In this document: in pieces, positions 54,882 through 64,000 of the stretch
Layout: each line of letters opens with the position of its first letter
Position numbering within the stretch: the first letter of the stretch is position 1
Source of the DNA: JAWKJY01 sp041393535
Lineage (GTDB): Bacteria; Actinomycetota; Thermoleophilia; Gaiellales; Gaiellaceae
Direction of reading: 5' to 3'
NCBI GenBank assembly: GCA_041393535.1
Contig: JAWKJY010000001.1
Coordinates: forward strand, 496,001 to 560,000
Length of the DNA: 64,000 nucleotides
The notes under the pieces: model-generated
Told to the model about the DNA's origin: nothing
Database searches by the model: none
Seen by the model: the letters and a program-made list of their open reading frames with translations, nothing else
Translations under genes and position numbers: made by a program

Positions 54882-56684
54882 GTGGGCGTTCGGCCGCAGG
54901 CGGGCGCCGCGAGCCGGCGGGAGCGCGAGGACCTCGGGCGGCTGCTCCCCCTGGTCGTGCCGGTCGCGCTCGCGGGGATCGTCACCCTCGGCGCCGCGAT
55001 CTGGGCGACCGCGGGGCTGGATCTGCAGGCGGACGCGCTGGTCGGCCTGGTCGTCGTCCTGTCGATCGCGACCCTCGTGGAGGCATACCCCATGCCCGTC
55101 CCGGGCGTGCGGGGCGGCGGCGTCTCGCTCGCCGCGGTCTTCCTCGTCGGCGTCGCGGTCGTCCACGGCTGGGCGCCGGCGACGCTCGTGGCCGTCGGAA
55201 CGCGGCTGATCGCCGAGCTGGTGCAGCGGCGGGCGCTGACCCGGATGCTGTTCAACGCGTCCGTCTACGGGCTCGCCGCGGCCGCGGCGGGGCTCGTGGC
55301 AACGGTCGTCCGCGAGGACGCGTCGATCGCCTCGACGCTGCTCGCGGTCGCGGCCGCCTCCGGCGCCTTCTACGTCGTCGACGTCGTCCTCGTCACGGCG
55401 GTCGTCGCGCGCTGGACGGTCGAGCCGCCGATCGAGGTCGTCCGGGCGACCGTCCGCGCGACCGCGCTCCCGTTCGCGCTGATGGCCTCGACGACGCTGA
55501 TCCTCGAGCTGCTGTGGGAGCGCTCGGTCTTCCTCGCCCCGGCACTCGCCGGGCCGCTGGTCGCGATCGCGCTCTACCAGCGCTCCTCGCACCGGGAGCT
55601 CGAGGCGGTCCGGCTCGCGCAGACCGACGCCCTGACGGGGCTGGGGAACAAGCGCCGCTTCCAGGATCGGCTCGACGAGCTCGTCCACGAGGCCGATCGG
55701 GCGCGGGCGCCGTTCTCGCTCCTGCTCGTCGACCTGGACGACTTCAAGCCGATCAACGATCGCTTCGGCCACGCCGTCGGCGACCGGGTGCTCGTGCACG
55801 TCGGCGCGGCGCTGCGGGGGCTGGGCGAGGGCTTCCGGCTCGGCGGGGACGAGTTCGCGCTGCTGCTGCCCGGGCGCGACGCGACGGCCGCCGCGGCGGT
55901 CGCCGAGACGCTCGCGGCGCGGGTGCGCGGGGTCCGAACGGGTGCCGGGGAGCACGCGCGCTGCTCGATCGGCGCGGCCTCCTACCCCGGCAGCCCGGCG
56001 CACGAGCTGTACGAGCTCGCCGACCGGTCGCTCTACGCGACGAAGGAGCAGCGCAAGGACGACGGCGAGCGGTCGGGGCGGATCGCGCCGCTCGAGGGGT
56101 TCGAGGACGACGCGGGCATCCGCGCCGCGCAGGCGCTCGTCCAGGCGATCGGCGCGCTCGGCGTGCAGGACGGCCGTCACGGCCAGGCCGTCGGCGAGCT
56201 GGCGAGCCGGCTGGCCGTCCGGCTGGGCGTCCCCGACTCCGATCGGGAGCTGGTCCGGCTCGCGGGCGAGGTGCACGACCTCGGCAAGATCGCGCTGCGC
56301 CGCGAGCTCCTGCGCAAGGCGGCCCCGCTCTCGCTCAAGGACCGGGCGCTGCTCGAGCGGCACGCGGAGGTGGGCGCGCGCGTCCTCTCGTCGCTCGGCG
56401 CCGAGCCGGTCGCGACCTGGGTGCTGCACCACCACGAGCGCTGGGACGGCCTCGGCTACCCGGCCCGGCTGGCGGGTGAGCGGATCCCGCTCGCCGCGCG
56501 GATCCTGCACGTCGCCGACGCCTACGACGCGATGACCGCCGACGCCGTCTACCGCCGCCAGCTCACGCACGCGGAGGCGATCGACGAGATCTGCCGCTGC
56601 GCCGGCACCCAGTTCGATCCCGCGGTGGTGGACGCGCTGCTCCGCGAGCTCGACGGCGCCCGCCGCGAGCGCGTCGCCGTCTGA
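54882..56684 (+). CDS. Membrane GGDEF-HD-GYP protein (c-di-GMP signalling)
   Basis: 600 residues, GTG start. Seven to eight transmembrane helices in the first ~230 residues form a sensor-like membrane domain. The GGDEF domain has an intact active site RLGGDEF (about residues 320-326), DLDDFKPINDRFGH before it, and no clear R-x-x-D inhibitory site. The HD-GYP domain has VHDLGK (about residue 464), HHHERWDGLGYP (about residue 523) and HVADAYDAMTADAVY. Both synthesis and breakdown of c-di-GMP are thus possible in one protein. Single gene, possibly coupled to the leader ORF. Confidence 0.92.
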   Translation: MGVRPQAGAASRREREDLGRLLPLVVPVALAGIVTLGAAIWATAGLDLQADALVGLVVVLSIATLVEAYPMPVPGVRGGGVSLAAVFLVGVAVVHGWAPATLVAVGTRLIAELVQRRALTRMLFNASVYGLAAAAAGLVATVVREDASIASTLLAVAAASGAFYVVDVVLVTAVVARWTVEPPIEVVRATVRATALPFALMASTTLILELLWERSVFLAPALAGPLVAIALYQRSSHRELEAVRLAQTDALTGLGNKRRFQDRLDELVHEADRARAPFSLLLVDLDDFKPINDRFGHAVGDRVLVHVGAALRGLGEGFRLGGDEFALLLPGRDATAAAAVAETLAARVRGVRTGAGEHARCSIGAASYPGSPAHELYELADRSLYATKEQRKDDGERSGRIAPLEGFEDDAGIRAAQALVQAIGALGVQDGRHGQAVGELASRLAVRLGVPDSDRELVRLAGEVHDLGKIALRRELLRKAAPLSLKDRALLERHAEVGARVLSSLGAEPVATWVLHHHERWDGLGYPARLAGERIPLAARILHVADAYDAMTADAVYRRQLTHAEAIDEICRCAGTQFDPAVVDALLRELDGARRERVAV

Positions 56685-56686
56685 GC

Positions 56687-57187
56687 TCAGCCCCGGCGGT
56701 CGAGGACGGCGTAGGCCGCCGCGACCCCGAGGCCGTAGACGAGGTGCTGCGCGAGGTCGTTCGCGATCGTCCTCGCGTCGTAGCGCCAGATCGGGTCGTA
56801 GACGCGTGCGGCTGGCAGGACGACGTAGGCGGCCCCGAAGACGAGCGAGCCGAACCCGAGCCCGTCGGCCAGGCCGCTGCGGCTCCCGGAGGCGTGGGCG
56901 AGCGCGTAGGCCGCGCCCCAGCCCGTCCCGTAGGCCCAGTGGACGGCCTGCGTCAGCTCCGGCGCCCTGCGCAGCGGCACGTCGACGTGGAAGACGCCCT
57001 CGGCGACCCGCTGCCCGATCTGCGCGGGCGCGGGGGCCTCCGCCCAGCTTCCCGGCGGCTGCTCCGCACCGGCGTCCGGGCTGCCGTCGCCGAGCCGGGC
57101 GCGCAGCTTCTGGTAGGCGTCCATCAACGCCGTGCCCGCCGCCCCGGCGGCGAGCCCGCGCGCGACGACGCCGAGCGGTGTGGGCAT
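56687..57187 (-). CDS. Small membrane protein of unknown function
   Basis: 166 residues with hydrophobic helices at the start (LGVVARGLAAGAAGTALMDA), middle (VHWAYGTGWGAAYALAH) and end (DLAQHLVYGLGVAAAYAVL). DAYQKLRARLGD and H-W-x-Y-G-x-x-W-G resemble DUF1440-type proteins. Convergent with the GGDEF-HD-GYP gene, with 2 bp between stops. Confidence 0.6.
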   Translation of the reverse strand: MPTPLGVVARGLAAGAAGTALMDAYQKLRARLGDGSPDAGAEQPPGSWAEAPAPAQIGQRVAEGVFHVDVPLRRAPELTQAVHWAYGTGWGAAYALAHASGSRSGLADGLGFGSLVFGAAYVVLPAARVYDPIWRYDARTIANDLAQHLVYGLGVAAAYAVLDRRG

Positions 57188-57248
57188 GCGGCTCCTTCCG
57201 CGAGTTCCGACCTGCCCCCGCGTACCCGGCGCTGCCGGGCCGTAACCG

Positions 57249-57971
57249 TCAGGCGCGCGCGTCGACGCGGGCGAGCTCCTTCAGGAGCTCGTCGGCGGCG
57301 GCCATGCTGCGGACGTTCGCGGCCACCTCGTTGCGCGCGAGCACCTGCTGGACGGTCGTCTCGGCCAGGTCGACGTTCGACCCCTCGAGCGCCCCGCCCG
57401 CGAGCTCGCCGAGGCCGCCCGTCCCGGGAGCGCCGACCTGCGGCGCGCCACTGTTGACCGTCGCGCGGTACTGGCCGTCCCCGACGGCCTCGAGGCCGGC
57501 CGGGTTGGAGAAGCGGGCGAGCGAGACGGAGGCGACGGCCTGCGTCGAGCCGTCCGCCAGGGTGGCGGAGACCGTGCCGTCCCCGCCGACGGCGACCGAG
57601 GTCGCCGTCGCGGGAAGGCGGATCCGCCCCTCCGGCCCGGCCGGCTGCCCGCCCGGGGCGAGCGGCGTCCCGAGCAGGTAGCGCCCGTCGGAGGCGACGA
57701 CGAAGCCCTGGCCGTCCTGGTGGAAGTCGCCGGCCCGCGTGTAGCGCACCTCGCCGATGGCGGTCCCGTCGCTCTGCGCGACCCGGAACCACCCGTCCCC
57801 CTGGATCGCGAGGTCGAGCGGGCTGCCGGTGGACATCACCGGCCCGGGCGCCCCGCGCTGGTCGCCGCGGTAGCCGACGGTGCTCGCATTCGCGACGTCG
57901 TTGGCGGCCCGATCGAGCCGCCGAATGCCGGTCTGGATGCCGTGCGCAGCCGATGAGAGCGCGGGAATCAC
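57249..57971 (-). CDS. FlgG/FlgF-like flagellar rod protein
   Basis: 240 residues, GTG 57969-57971. The N-terminus IQTGIRRLDRAANDVANAST with VGYRGDQ, the core SPLDLAIQGDGWFRVAQSDG and YTRAGDFHQDGQGFVVASDG, and the C-terminus SNVDLAETTVQQVLARNEVA are the three flagellar rod/hook signatures. Slightly shorter than FlgG. No other flagellar gene is in the window, so it is an orphan here. A carboxyltransferase gene and a repeat copy lie upstream. Confidence 0.85.
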   Translation of the reverse strand: MIPALSSAAHGIQTGIRRLDRAANDVANASTVGYRGDQRGAPGPVMSTGSPLDLAIQGDGWFRVAQSDGTAIGEVRYTRAGDFHQDGQGFVVASDGRYLLGTPLAPGGQPAGPEGRIRLPATATSVAVGGDGTVSATLADGSTQAVASVSLARFSNPAGLEAVGDGQYRATVNSGAPQVGAPGTGGLGELAGGALEGSNVDLAETTVQQVLARNEVAANVRSMAAADELLKELARVDARA

Positions 57972-58032
57972 TCTCCCAGGATCGGCCGGGAGCAGAGAAT
58001 CCACGTCCCCCGAAGGGGTCGGGGTGTGCTGG

Positions 58033-58173
58033 GAGGAGGGCAGCTTGCGGTCCTCCGACGACGACGCTCGCTCGGAGAAGCCGCTCACCGACTGCGTTCC
58101 CGCGGAGCCCGAGTGCGGGTGGCCTGGCGAGATGAGGGGGGTCACGGGGGGAGAAGCGCAGCTTCTCCCCCCG
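58033..58173 (-). repeat. Dispersed two-hairpin element, copy 4 (after the carboxyltransferase gene)
   Basis: GGGGGGAGAAGC pairs with GCTTCTCCCCCC around a 3-nt loop (58146-58172), beginning 5 nt after the carboxyltransferase stop on the minus strand. CATCTCGCCAGGC and CTTCTCCGAGCG follow. GGAGGACCG/CTGCCCTCC (58035-58056) closes it with one mismatch. Most diverged of the four copies in the middle. Confidence 0.72.
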
Positions 58174-58177
58174 TATG

Positions 58178-59743
<1,566 letters not shown>

Positions 59744-59952
59744 GGCGCAGGTGATGGTATCGGCGGGCGGGTCCCGCCGTCCCTGGACCGGTCGCGGCAC
59801 TCCCCGGAACCGGCCGTCCGAAGGCCCGGAGGGGGGACGTGCCGCGCGTCGTTCCGAGGATGGCCCCTCGAAGGAGGGATGGCGAGCATGACGAACGGCG
59901 ACGAACCGCACTCGGACGGGTCTGCCGCCCGTTCGACGATCAAGGAGGCAGT

Positions 59953-62900
59953 GTGGGCGCTCGATGCCGGGCCGTCGGCCCAGCGACCGTGGTCGGTCGC
60001 ATCGCGATCATCGGTCTGCTCGCCGCGCTCGCGGCCGGCGTCGCGCTGGTCCGCGCGGAGCGCGCCGGCTCGGCGACCTGCATCCCCTCCGCGACGACGC
60101 TGACCATCGCGCTCGCCTCGGGCGAGGCGGTGACGATCGGCCTCTCGGGCGACGACATCGTCGTCGCCGGCGGGGGCGACCCGGACTGCGCCGGCGCGAA
60201 CCGCTTCTCGGTCGACACGATCCAGGTGACGGGCGCGGCCGGCGACGAGCAGGTGGCGATCGACCTGTCCGGCGGGGCGTTCGAGCCCGGGAACACCGCG
60301 GAGGCCTCCGGCACGGCCGAGATCGAGTTCGCGATCGACCTCGGCGGCGGCACGGACGACGCGGTCAGCATCGCGGGCAGCGGCGGGACCGACACGATCA
60401 CCTTCGGCGTGGGCGGCATCGCCCTGAACGGCGACTCCGACGGCGACGTCACGCTCGCCGGCGTGGAGCTCCGCGGCGCCTCGGGCGACGCGGGCGCCGA
60501 CGTCATCTCGGGTGCCGGCGGGCACGGGACGGGCGCCGCGACGAGCGCGCCGCTCACGCTCGACGGCGGCGCGGGGACCGACACGATCACGGGCGGCGGC
60601 GGCGCGGACGACCTGTTCGGCAGCGGCGAGGACGACGTCCTCTCCGGCGGCGGCGGCGACGACACGCTCGACGGCGGGCCCGGCGCGGACACGGAGAGCG
60701 GCGGCGCGAACGACGACACCTTCTCCCAGGGCGCGAGCGCGAACGGCGGCGATACGCTCGACGGCGGCCCCGGCACCGACACGGTCGACTACGCGGCGCG
60801 TGGCGCCGCGGTCGCGGTGACGGTCGGCGCGGGCGCCGACGACGGCGCCACCGGGGAGGCCGACGACGTGCAGTCGAGCGTCGAGGTCGTGAACGGGACC
60901 GCGAGCGCGGACACGCTCTCGGCGGCCTCGTCGAGCGGCACGGCGACCCTGAACGGCAACGGCGGCGACGACACCCTGACCGGCTCGCCGCAGGGCGACA
61001 CGCTGAACGGCGGCCCCGGCGCGGACACCCTCGACGGCGGCGCCGGCGCGGACGCCGAGAACGGCGGCGCCGACGACGACACCTTCCTCCAGGGCGCGGC
61101 CGCGAACGGCGGCGACACCCTGAGCGGCGACGGCGGCACGGATATCGTCTCGTACGCGAGCCGGACGGTGGCCGTCTCGATCACCCTCGGCGCGGGCGCC
61201 GACGACGGCGAGGCCGGCGAGGCCGACGACGTCGGCGCGACCGTCGAGAACGCGACCGGCGGCGAGGGCGACGACGTCCTCGACGCCTCTGCGGCCGACG
61301 CGGCGGCACACGTGCTCGACGGCGGCCCGGGCAACGACACGCTCACCGGCGCCGCGCTCGCGGACACGCTGCTCGGCGGCCCCGGCAACGACACCCTCGA
61401 CGGGCAGGAGTCCGCGGACGACGAGCAGGGCGGGGCCGACGACGACACCTTCGACCAGGGCGCGGCCGCGAACGGCGGCGACACACTGGACGGCGCGGGC
61501 GGCGCGGACCTCGTCAGCTACGCCGATCGGTCGAACGCGGTGTCCGTCACGCTCGACGGCGTCGCGGACGACGGCGAGGCGGCAGAGGCCGATGACGTCC
61601 AGGCGTCCGTCGAGCACGCGACCGGCGGCGGCGGCGACGACACGATCGACGCCTCGGCGGCGACGGGCGTCGTCCACGAGCTCGCCGGCGGCGACGGCGC
61701 CGACGTGCTCACGGGCGCCGACCTGGGCGACGGGATCGACGGCGGCGCCGGCACGGACACGCTGAACGGCGGTGACGGCGACGACGTGCTCACGGGCGCC
61801 GCGAACGCCGACACGCTGAACGGCGGGAACGGCGACGACACGCTCGACGGCGGCGGCGGCAACGACACGGAGAACGGCGACGCCGACGACGACACGTTCG
61901 ACCAGGGCGCCGCCGCGAACGGCGACGACGACCTCAACGGCGGCGGCGGTACCGACCGCGCGTCCTACGCGAGTCGCACGGCGGCGGTCACGCTCGCCGC
62001 GGACGGCGTGGCGGGGAGCGGCGAGGCGGGCGAGGCGGACACGATCGCGACGGACGTCGAGGAGCTCGCGGGCGGCACCGCCGGCGACACCTTCGCCCAG
62101 GGCGCGACGGCCGACGGCGCGCAGGTGCTGATCGGGAACGGCGGCGCCGACACGGTGGACTACTCGAGCCGGACCGCGGCGATCTCCGTCACGGTCGCGG
62201 CCGGCGCGAACGACGGCGAGGCGAGCGAGAACGACGACGTGACGGCCACGGTCGAGGTCGTCCTCGGCGGCACCGTCGGCGACACGCTGGACGCGACGGC
62301 GGCGACGGCGGCGACGACGCTCACGGGCAACGGCGGCGACGACACCCTGATCGGCTCGCCGCAGGACGACGTCCTCAACGGCAACGGCGGCGACGACACG
62401 CTCGACGGTCGCGCCGGCGACGACGTCGAGGACGGCGGGGCGAACGCGGACACGTTCGCGCAGGGCGCGAGCGCGAACGACGGCGACACGCTGACGGGCG
62501 GCACGGGACTCGACGTGGTCGACTACTCCGCCCGGACGGCCGCCGTCTCGATCACCGTCGGCGCGGGCGCGGACGACGGCGAGGCGGGCGAGGCCGACGA
62601 CGTCACCGGCTCGGTCGAGACCGTGCTCGGCGGCACCGCCGGGGACACGCTCGACGCGACGGCCGCGACGCTCGCGACCACGCTCTCGGGCAACGGGGGC
62701 GACGACACGCTGATCGGCTCGCCGCAGGACGACACGCTGAACGGCGGCGCGGGCGACGACACGCTCGACGGCGGCGCGGGCGCCGACACGGAGAACGGCG
62801 GCACCGACGACGACACCTTCGACCAGGGCACGGCCGCCAACGGCGGGGACACCCTGAACGGCGACGGCGGCGCGGACACGGCCGACTACTCGGGCCGCAC

Positions 62901-64000
62901 CGTCGCGGTCTCCGTCACGGTCGGCTCCGGCGCGAACGACGGCGAGGCCGGCGAGCTGGACGACGTGACGGACACCGTCGAGGCCGTGCTCGGCGGCTCG
63001 GCCGGCGACACGCTGAACGCGACCGCTGCGACGCTCGCGACCACCCTCTCGGGCAACGGGGGCGACGACACGCTGATCGGCTCGCCGCAGGACGACGTGT
63101 TGAACGGCGGCGCGGGCGACGACACGCTGAACGGCAAGGCCGGCGCGGACGACGAGGACGGCGGCGACGACGACGACACCTTCGACCAGGACACGGCCGC
63201 GAACGGCGGCGACACGCTCGTCGGCGGCGACGGGGCGGACACGGTCAGCTACGCGACGCGCGTCGCGTCCGTCACGGTGTCGCTCGGCGCCGGGGCCGAC
63301 GACGGCGCGGCGGGGGAGAACGACGACGTCACGTCGACCGTCGAGAACGCGACGGGCGGCTCGGCGGTCGACGTGCTGGACGGCTCCGCCGTGACGGTCG
63401 GCCACGTGCTCGACGGCGGCGACGCGGGCGACGTGCTGCTCGGCGGCGGGGCGGCGGACACGCTCGTCGGCGGGAACGGCGACGACACCCTGAACGGCGG
63501 CGGCGGCGCGGACACGGAGCAGGGCGGCCCGAACGACGACACGTTCGACCAGGAGGGCGCCGCGAACGGCGGCGACACCCTCGACGGCGGCACGGGCACC
63601 GACGTCGTCGACTACGCGGGCCGCTCGACGGCGCTCGCGATCACGCTCGGCGCCGGTGCGGACGACGGCGCGGCCGGCGAGGGCGACGACGTCCAGGCCT
63701 CGGTCGAGGACGTCGAGGGCGGCTCCGCCGCGGACACGATCGACGCCGCGGCGGCGACGGGCGTCGTGCACGCGCTGCACGGCAACGGCTCCGACGACGT
63801 CCTCACCGGCGCCGACCTCGGCGACGACCTCGACGGCGGCGCGGGCGACGACACGCTGAACGGCGGTGCCGGGCCGGACACGCTCACCGGCGGCATCGGT
63901 GCCGACACGCTCGCGGGCGGGCCGGGCGACGACGCGGAGTCGGGCGGCAACGACGACGACACGTTCGACCAGGGCAGCGCCGCGGACGGTGCCGATACGC
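59953..64000 (+). CDS. Giant RTX-repeat (hemolysin-type Ca-binding) surface protein, 3' end outside window
   Basis: Open from GTG 59953 (AAGGAGG at 59942-59948) to the right edge, at least 1349 residues. GTG 59951 is in another frame and hits a long out-of-frame reading. Residues ~14-35 (VVGRIAIIGLLAALAAGVAL) are a signal or membrane anchor; the only cysteines are near the start. From about residue 200 the protein is built of nonapeptide arrays G-G-x-G-x-D-x-L (GGGGDDTLDGG and the like). They are set in a larger unit of ~121 residues that begins with (V/A)xY(A/S)xR and contains GDTLDATAAT and TFDQGA. Units start at 60787, 61147, 61510, 61963, 62158, 62518, 62881, 63244 and 63607. Such arrays bind calcium and fold outside the cell. 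Confidence 0.85.
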   Translation, partial: MGARCRAVGPATVVGRIAIIGLLAALAAGVALVRAERAGSATCIPSATTLTIALASGEAVTIGLSGDDIVVAGGGDPDCAGANRFSVDTIQVTGAAGDEQVAIDLSGGAFEPGNTAEASGTAEIEFAIDLGGGTDDAVSIAGSGGTDTITFGVGGIALNGDSDGDVTLAGVELRGASGDAGADVISGAGGHGTGAATSAPLTLDGGAGTDTITGGGGADDLFGSGEDDVLSGGGGDDTLDGGPGADTESGGANDDTFSQGASANGGDTLDGGPGTDTVDYAARGAAVAVTVGAGADDGATGEADDVQSSVEVVNGTASADTLSAASSSGTATLNGNGGDDTLTGSPQGDTLNGGPGADTLDGGAGADAENGGADDDTFLQGAAANGGDTLSGDGGTDIVSYASRTVAVSITLGAGADDGEAGEADDVGATVENATGGEGDDVLDASAADAAAHVLDGGPGNDTLTGAALADTLLGGPGNDTLDGQESADDEQGGADDDTFDQGAAANGGDTLDGAGGADLVSYADRSNAVSVTLDGVADDGEAAEADDVQASVEHATGGGGDDTIDASAATGVVHELAGGDGADVLTGADLGDGIDGGAGTDTLNGGDGDDVLTGAANADTLNGGNGDDTLDGGGGNDTENGDADDDTFDQGAAANGDDDLNGGGGTDRASYASRTAAVTLAADGVAGSGEAGEADTIATDVEELAGGTAGDTFAQGATADGAQVLIGNGGADTVDYSSRTAAISVTVAAGANDGEASENDDVTATVEVVLGGTVGDTLDATAATAATTLTGNGGDDTLIGSPQDDVLNGNGGDDTLDGRAGDDVEDGGANADTFAQGASANDGDTLTGGTGLDVVDYSARTAAVSITVGAGADDGEAGEADDVTGSVETVLGGTAGDTLDATAATLATTLSGNGGDDTLIGSPQDDTLNGGAGDDTLDGGAGADTENGGTDDDTFDQGTAANGGDTLNGDGGADTADYSGRTVAVSVTVGSGANDGEAGELDDVTDTVEAVLGGSAGDTLNATAATLATTLSGNGGDDTLIGSPQDDVLNGGAGDDTLNGKAGADDEDGGDDDDTFDQDTAANGGDTLVGGDGADTVSYATRVASVTVSLGAGADDGAAGENDDVTSTVENATGGSAVDVLDGSAVTVGHVLDGGDAGDVLLGGGAADTLVGGNGDDTLNGGGGADTEQGGPNDDTFDQEGAANGGDTLDGGTGTDVVDYAGRSTALAITLGAGADDGAAGEGDDVQASVEDVEGGSAADTIDAAAATGVVHALHGNGSDDVLTGADLGDDLDGGAGDDTLNGGAGPDTLTGGIGADTLAGGPGDDAESGGNDDDTFDQGSAADGADT
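60787..63962 (+). repeat. 363-bp tandem repeat within the RTX gene
   Basis: Nine units start at 60787, 61147, 61510, 61963, 62158, 62518, 62881, 63244 and 63607. Six spacings are 360-363 bp; the pair 61510-61963-62158 is irregular (453 and 195 bp), which suggests a deletion or recombination between units. The last four spacings are exactly 363, 363, 363 and 360/363 bp, so the right-hand units are the youngest or most homogenised. Confidence 0.75.

Noticed and set aside
60787..63962. CRISPR-like array
   Set aside because: The repeat period is 363 bp, in frame and coding for RTX units; there are no short direct repeats with unique spacers.

Overview
The window is GC-rich DNA from an actinobacterium. 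A guess at the class Thermoleophilia (Solirubrobacterales/Gaiellales-like) rests on GC-rich codons, many GTG starts, tight ATGA/GTGA gene overlaps, actinobacterial conjugation proteins and a selenocysteine locus; it is an inference, not a demonstrated placement. The window has two halves that meet at a selenocysteine tRNA gene (tRNA-Sec, 40937-41029, minus strand).

Positions 1 to about 40.9 kb are accessory DNA. At the left is a defence operon: the C-terminus of a DrmD-like helicase with a DUF3883 domain, a DUF1156 DNA methyltransferase, a DUF499 ATPase and a decayed SNF2 helicase (1-10.1 kb). Next, on the minus strand, comes a prokaryotic Argonaute with a dead PIWI active site but an apparently intact guide 5'-phosphate pocket. 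It overlaps by 4 bp a nuclease gene of the PD-(D/E)XK fold that is now frameshifted, and it is preceded by a decayed gene of unknown function (10.5-15.2 kb). At 15.5 kb lies the 3' half of a tRNA-Thr, which looks like an attachment-site scar. From there a conjugative element runs to the integrase. It holds a minus-strand cassette of a double-HTH protein, a membrane-anchored HTH protein and a secreted Ig-like protein (15.6-19.1 kb); a type IV secretion operon (pilin-like, VirB6-like, SCO6880-like, VirB4, a small membrane protein, a cell-wall hydrolase, VirD4; 19.2-26.6 kb); a DUF932 protein and a MobF relaxase (28.9-32.7 kb); a second, mostly broken restriction cluster (33.2-36.9 kb); a nucleotidyltransferase/XRE pair; and a Toprim primase, excisionase-like and tyrosine integrase operon (37.8-40.5 kb) facing the 3' end of tRNA-Sec.

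Positions 41-64 kb look like core chromosome and every gene called there is intact, apart from one small ABC-transporter relic. Genes: rhodanese, secreted protein, SelB, LtrA-like membrane protein, SelA, site-2 protease, a MoaD-MoaE fusion, biotin carboxylase/BCCP subunit, PgsA, a double GNAT protein, a Ddn-like protein, a GerMN lipoprotein, an SLH-NlpC/P60 hydrolase, a GGDEF-HD-GYP protein, a FlgG-like rod protein, the carboxyltransferase subunit, and the start of a very large RTX-repeat protein that runs off the right edge. tRNA-Sec, SelB and SelA together give selenocysteine insertion; SelD is not in the window.

Two observations stand out. First, the island half carries more than twenty frameshifts while the core half has almost none, so the island appears to be decaying although its integrase, primase, VirB4 and VirD4 are intact. 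Second, a dispersed repeat of about 105-145 bp, bounded by two hairpins, occurs four times in 11 kb of core. In every copy the same hairpin lies 3-20 nt after a stop codon, and the copy's orientation follows the direction of that gene.
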